Shown here one piece after another: positions 58,056 to 64,000 of a stretch of DNA of 64,000 bases. Below the pieces are notes generated by a model. It had not been told where the DNA came from. It ran no database searches and worked only from the letters and a program-made list of their open reading frames with translations. The translations under genes were made by a program, and so were the position numbers. The number at the start of each line of letters is the position of its first letter. Within the stretch, counting starts at the first letter, position 1. Source of the stretch: Nannocystis sp. (GTDB taxonomy: Bacteria; Myxococcota_A; Polyangia; Nannocystales; Nannocystaceae); assembly GCF_016714285.1 (NCBI RefSeq), contig NZ_JADJNN010000001.1, positions 1,005,418 to 1,069,417 on the forward strand, read 5' to 3'.

Positions 58056-59105
58056 ATGGCGGACCGCCTCGACATCTCGCAGCGCAAGAAGGACCACCTC
58101 GCCCTCTGCGCCGGCGACAACGTCAATTTCCGCGACAAGACCAGCCTCTTCGAGCAGGTCGAGCTGGTCCACTGCGCCCTCCCGGAGATGCACGCCGACG
58201 CCGTCGACAGCCACATCGACCTGCTCGGCAAGCGCCTCGCGGCCCCCATCATCATCTCCGCCATGACCGGCGGCACCGACGAAGCCGCCGCGATCAACCA
58301 GGACCTCGCCCGCGCCGCCGACCAGCTCGGCCTCGGCATCGGCCTCGGCAGCCAGCGCGCCATGTTCGTGCGCCCGAGCACCACCTGGACCTTCAAGGTC
58401 CGCGACCAGGCCCCGAACGTGCTCCTCCTCGGCAACCTCGGCCTGGTCCAGGCCCGCGCCATGACCACCGCCCAGATCGCCGAGCTGTGCCGCGAGACCG
58501 GCAGCGACGCCCTCTGCATCCACCTGAACCCCGCCATGGAGATCGTCCAGCCCGGCGGCGATCGCGACTTCTCGGGCGGCCTCGACACCATCCGCCGCCT
58601 CGTCCAGGAGCTCCCGATCCCGATCGTCGTCAAAGAGACCGGCTGCGGCCTGTCGCGCGCCGTCGCCATCCAGATCCAGGCCTGCGGCGTCCGCCACGTC
58701 GACGTCAGCGGCTCGGGCGGCACCAGCTGGGTCGCCGTCGAGGCCCACCGCGCCGTCGACGAGACCGAACGCCAGCTCGCCGACGAGCTGTGGGACTGGG
58801 GCATCCCCACCGCCGCCTCGCTGGTCCAGCTCCAGGGCCTCGGCCTCGAGATCATCGCCACCGGCGGCCTGCGCAGCGGCACCGACGTCGCCAAGGCCAT
58901 CGCCCTCGGGGCGAGCGCGGGCGGCCTCGCGGCCCCGCTGCTCAAGGCCCACCGCGCCGGCGGCTTCGACGGCGCCCTCAGCTTCCTGCAGCGCCTCATC
59001 CACACCGTCCGCAGCATCATGCTGCTGACCGGCTCGCCCGACGTCGCCGCGCTCCAGCGCTGCCCGCGGATCCTCGGCCCGGCCCTCGCCCGCTGGGTCC
59101 CCTGA
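58056..59105 (+). CDS. fni: type II isopentenyl-diphosphate isomerase (FMN-dependent)
   Basis: 349 residues. RKKDHL (10-15), PIIISAMTGGTDEAAAIN, ALCIHLNPAMEIVQPGGDRDF, IVVKETGCGLSRA, VDVSGSGGTSWVAVE and the FMN phosphate block ATGGLRSGTDVAKAIALGA identify IDI-2, which interconverts IPP and DMAPP. The block HLNPAME has Met where the family usually has Gln (HLN-x-x-QE), a residue linked to proton transfer. First gene of the mevalonate cluster; TACATT lies 6 nt before ATG 58056. Confidence 0.96.
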   Translation: MADRLDISQRKKDHLALCAGDNVNFRDKTSLFEQVELVHCALPEMHADAVDSHIDLLGKRLAAPIIISAMTGGTDEAAAINQDLARAADQLGLGIGLGSQRAMFVRPSTTWTFKVRDQAPNVLLLGNLGLVQARAMTTAQIAELCRETGSDALCIHLNPAMEIVQPGGDRDFSGGLDTIRRLVQELPIPIVVKETGCGLSRAVAIQIQACGVRHVDVSGSGGTSWVAVEAHRAVDETERQLADELWDWGIPTAASLVQLQGLGLEIIATGGLRSGTDVAKAIALGASAGGLAAPLLKAHRAGGFDGALSFLQRLIHTVRSIMLLTGSPDVAALQRCPRILGPALARWVP

Positions 59106-59187
59106 GCCCTCGTCGCGCCACGTCGATCCACCGCGAACCATCGTCGCATCACCTGACGCCAGGTCGCTCCCCACCGCCGCCCGAGTC

Positions 59188-60108
59188 ATGCCGATCCCGC
59201 TTCACCCCCGCGCCGAGGCCTGCGGCAAGGTCATCTTGCTGGGCGAACACTCCGTCGTCTACGGCCACCCCGCCGTCGCCGCCGGCCTCCCGCAGGGCGT
59301 GTGCTTGCAGGCCGTCCCCCGCGAGCACGCGAAGCTCCCGATCTCCCTCTCGATCCCGCAGTGGCAACTCGAGCTCGAGCTGCGCGCCGACAGCGAGCAC
59401 CCGGTCGCCCGCGCCTGCCTCGAGGTCCTCACCCACTGCGACGGCCCCGTCACCGGCTGGGCGATCACCGGCACCACCTGCCTGCCCGCCCGCGCCGGCC
59501 TCGGCAGCTCCGCCGCCCTGACCGTCGCCCTCGCCCGCCTCGTCCTCGGCGAACACGCCGACCTCGACGAGCTCGTCGACGCCTCCCTCGCCGGCGAGCG
59601 CGTGTTCCACGGCGAACCCTCCGGCCTCGACAGCCGCGTCGCCGCCCAGGGCGGCGTGCTCCGCTTCGTCCGCGGCGCCGGGGCCGAGCCCGTCCCGCTC
59701 GCCGGCCCGCTGCCGCTCCTGCTCATCCCGAGCAACATCCCCCGCTCCACCGCGATCCAGGTCGCCAAGGTCCGCGCCCGCCTCGAGCGCCAGCGCAGCG
59801 TGATCACCCCGACCCTCTCCGCCCTCGGGGCCGCCGCCGAGGCCAGCATTCGCGCCCTCGCCCACCAGGACCTCACCGCCCTGGGCGAGCTCATGACGAT
59901 CGCCCACCACCTCCTCGGCGCCATCGACGTCTCCTCCCCCGCCCTCGACGCCCTGCAAGCCAGCGCCCTCGCGGCCGGCGCCCTCGGGGCCAAGCTCACC
60001 GGCGCCGGCGGCGGCGGCTGCCTCCTGGTCCTCCCACCCACGGACCCGAGCGCCCTGCTCACCGCCTTCGCAACCTACGAGCCCCTGCTCGTCGAGGTGC
60101 ACCCATGA
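59188..60108 (+). CDS. mvk: mevalonate kinase
   Basis: 306 residues, GHMP family. ACGKVILLGEHSVVYGHPAVA (residues 11-31, in pieces), the ATP loop ARAGLGSSAALTVALARL (about 103), the block HGEPSGLDSRVA with the acidic catalytic residue, and KLTGAGGGGCLLV near the end match mevalonate kinase. Phosphorylates mevalonate to 5-phosphomevalonate. Its TGA overlaps the ATG of mvaD (ATGA), so translation is coupled. Confidence 0.93.
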   Translation: MPIPLHPRAEACGKVILLGEHSVVYGHPAVAAGLPQGVCLQAVPREHAKLPISLSIPQWQLELELRADSEHPVARACLEVLTHCDGPVTGWAITGTTCLPARAGLGSSAALTVALARLVLGEHADLDELVDASLAGERVFHGEPSGLDSRVAAQGGVLRFVRGAGAEPVPLAGPLPLLLIPSNIPRSTAIQVAKVRARLERQRSVITPTLSALGAAAEASIRALAHQDLTALGELMTIAHHLLGAIDVSSPALDALQASALAAGALGAKLTGAGGGGCLLVLPPTDPSALLTAFATYEPLLVEVHP

Positions 60109-61171
60109 GCGCCGCACCTGTCCCTTCGCACCTGTCCCTCCGGCCAGGCCCCGATGGCCGCCCCGATGGCCGCGCCCCAGGAGCCCCGATGAGAGCCGCC
60201 CGCGCCGTCGCGCACACCAACATCGCCCTGATCAAGTACTGGGGAAAGCGCCCCGGCGACCCCGATCAGAACCTCCCCGCCGTCGGCTCGCTGTCCCTCA
60301 CCCTCGAGCGCCTGCGCAGCGAGACCACCGTCCGCCCGGGCGAGCGCGACAGCTTCCAGCTCGACGGCCACAGCGATCCCGCCGCCGCCGCCAAGGTCGC
60401 CCGCCACCTCGACCGCGTCTGGCGCTCGGCCAACCCCGGCCCGCGCCCGCCCTGCGCCGTCGACTCGACCAACCACCTCCCGACCGCCGCCGGCCTCGCC
60501 TCCTCCGCCTCCGGCTTCGCCGCCCTCACCCTCGCCGCCGCCGCCGCCTTCGAGCTCGACCTCGACCGCGGCGCCCTCTCGGCGCTCGCCCGCCGCGGCT
60601 CCGGCTCCGCCGCCCGCTCGCTGTGGGGCGGCTTCGTCCGCCTCGATCGCGGCGAGCGGCCCGACGGCGCCGACTGCCGCGCCCGCCCGCTGTTCCCCGC
60701 CGACCACTGGGACCTGCGCCTGCTCGTCGTCCACACCGCGAAGGGCCCCAAGCCGATCGGCTCCACCGACGGCATGCAGCGCAGCGCCGACACCTCGCCC
60801 TACTACCCCGCCTGGGTCGCGACCTCCGAGGCCGACCTCGAGCGCGGCGAACGAGCCCTCGCCGCCCGCGACCTCCCCGCCCTCGGCGCCGTGATGGAGC
60901 ACAGCTGCTTCAAGATGCACGCCTGCATGCTCGCCACCGTCCCGCCGCTCATCTACTGGAACGGCACCACCCTCGCCGCCATCCACGAGGTCTGGGCCGC
61001 CCGCCGCGCCGGCCTCGAGGCCTACGTCACCAGCGACGCCGGCCCCCACGTCAAGGTCCTGTGCCGCCCCGATCAGGCCGCCGAGCTCGCCGCCCGCCTC
61101 GCCGCCGTCCCCGGCGTCCACGCCGTCGACACCCTCGCCCCCGGCCCCGACGCCCGCGTGGAGCTGCTCCC

Positions 61172-61175
<4 letters not shown>
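60105..61175 (+). CDS. mvaD: diphosphomevalonate decarboxylase
   Basis: 356 residues from ATG 60105; ATG 60189 gives the usual N-terminus (RAVAHTNIALIKYWGKR) and 328 residues. Diagnostic blocks: AHTNIALIKYWGKR, VDSTNHLPTAAGLASSASGFAAL in pieces, RRGSGSAARSLWGGFV and TSDAGPHVKVLCRP with the catalytic Asp. It makes isopentenyl diphosphate. The first 84 nt contain two palindromes of the TGTCC family that extend the frame to keep the ATGA overlap with mvk. Its TGA overlaps the next ATG. Confidence 0.94.
60118..60147. repeat. two TGTCC-type palindromes in the mvaD 5' extension
   Basis: CTGTCC-CTTC-GCACCT (60118) and CTGTCC-CTCC-GGCCAG (60132), 14 bp apart, between the overlap start and the conserved mvaD start. 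Confidence 0.75.
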
Positions 61176-63451
<2,276 letters not shown>

Positions 63452-63492
63452 GCCCGCCGCACGGCCACTTCGGCTACATTCTCCCGACTCTC

Positions 63493-63580
63493 CACGTGCC
63501 CCCGCGGCACCACCTTCATCTCCCGCACGTGCCCCCGCGGCACCTCCTCCCGGCTTCCCACGTGCCCCCGCGGCACCACC
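63493..63580. repeat. three 33-bp repeats with the palindrome GTGCC-CCCGC-GGCAC
   Basis: CACGTGCCCCCGCGGCAC occurs at 63493, 63526 and 63559 (33-bp period). Each contains a perfect 5-bp stem, GTGCC/GGCAC. They occupy the gap between the HMGR stop and hpnC. TACATT (63475) lies just upstream. Confidence 0.88.
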
Positions 63581-63606
63581 TTCGCCCGCTCCCCTCCGAG
63601 GTCTCC

Positions 63607-64000
63607 ATGGTCAGCGCCACCGAACCGCGACTGTTCTGCGTCCCGCCCCCGCCCGCCGACGACGAGACGGGGCCGCGCTGGAACCCGCCCGACGGCGCCC
63701 CGCCCGGGCCGTGGACCATCGAGACGGCCTATCGCTACTGCGAGCGCATGGCCACCACCCACTACGAGAACTTCCCGGTCGCCTCGCGCTTCCTGCCCTC
63801 GCACCTGCGCCCCAACGTCATGGCCATCTACGCGTACGCGCGCACGGCCGACGACTTCGCCGACGAGCCCCGCTACGAGAACCGCCGCGTCGACGCCCTC
63901 GACCGCTGGGAGCAGCTGCTCGAGGCCTGCTACCACCGCGACGTGAACCACCCCGTGTTCCTCGCCCTGCGAGACACCGTCCGTCGCCACAACATCCCGA
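63607..64000 (+). CDS. hpnC: squalene synthase-like protein HpnC (partial)
   Basis: 131 residues visible; the C-terminus lies outside the window. YCERMATTHYENFPVASRFLP, LRPNVMAIYAYARTADDFADE (the Asp-rich first metal/pyrophosphate site) and RWEQLLEACYHRD match HpnC, one of the HpnC/D/E enzymes that turn two farnesyl diphosphates into squalene via hydroxysqualene. It follows the mevalonate genes, so the cluster feeds triterpenoid (hopanoid or sterol) synthesis. ATG 63607 follows the GTGCC repeat array. Confidence 0.92.
   Translation, partial: MVSATEPRLFCVPPPPADDETGPRWNPPDGAPPGPWTIETAYRYCERMATTHYENFPVASRFLPSHLRPNVMAIYAYARTADDFADEPRYENRRVDALDRWEQLLEACYHRDVNHPVFLALRDTVRRHNIP

Noticed and set aside
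60105..60188. Separate small gene between mvk and mvaD
   Set aside because: It is in frame with mvaD and made largely of palindrome repeats; better read as a 5' extension or leader.

Overview
The window is very G+C-rich, densely coded DNA that looks like a Nannocystis/Enhygromyxa-type myxobacterium (Myxococcota). The evidence is three large Hanks-type Ser/Thr kinases with WD40 or TPR tails, a lipoprotein with myxobacterial Cys-rich (DUF4215) repeats, many Ser/Thr-rich lipoproteins, AgmX/PglI C-terminal domains, a PrkA kinase, and a mevalonate cluster leading into a squalene-synthase-type gene. No rRNA, phage, intact insertion sequence or CRISPR array was seen.

Layout. 1-10.4 kb: C-terminally cut kinase-AAA gene, tRNA-Leu(UAA), uvrA, a lower-G+C Bacteroidetes-like gene that seems inserted at the uvrA 3' end, an adenylate cyclase and an alpha/beta hydrolase. 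10.5-16.5 kb: PhoD-type phosphoesterase and secreted or lipid-anchored proteins, with a decayed Y2 transposase scrap. 16.5-23.5 kb (minus strand): FHA-like/winged-helix gene plus kinase-WD40, then an ECF sigma gene plus a PLP decarboxylase fused to a cyclic-nucleotide-binding domain. 23.6-24.5 kb: a promoter, an atypical tRNA-like RNA with a 9-nt anticodon loop, a PTH2-type peptidyl-tRNA hydrolase and a small protein. 24.6-33.6 kb: CotH lipoprotein, kinase-TPR, lnt (frameshifted), tatD, a solitary rplC with its own terminator, rlmE. 33.7-39.6 kb: a translationally coupled CHAT-SIR2 / nSTAND-WD40 pair that looks like an NTP-dependent conflict (defence) module. 39.9-54.9 kb: lipoproteins, DUF4291, prkA operon, carboxypeptidase-regulatory repeat protein, ridA, metallophosphoesterase, AgmX-type and VIT-VWA proteins. 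55.1-57.8 kb: two ATP-grasp ligases plus a GNAT acetyltransferase. 58-64 kb: fni, mvk, mvaD, a fused phosphomevalonate kinase-HMG-CoA reductase gene, and hpnC (cut by the window end).

The most striking signal that gene calling does not explain is a 16-bp palindrome family, CTGTCC-N4-GGACAG and variants. I found about 43 units in 15 places, both between genes and inside coding regions, often in arrays with fixed spacings of 14, 17 or 48 bp. It behaves like a mobile REP-like or palindromic coding repeat. A second recurrent signal is a -10-like hexamer (TATACG, TACATT, TACAGT and similar) 6-9 nt before a start codon, which suggests many leaderless mRNAs.

Caution: lnt and the CHAT-SIR2 gene are each broken by a single-base frameshift (the second in a 7-C run) and the PTH2 gene lacks a normal start. 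Either the assembly carries indel errors or these genes are really altered.
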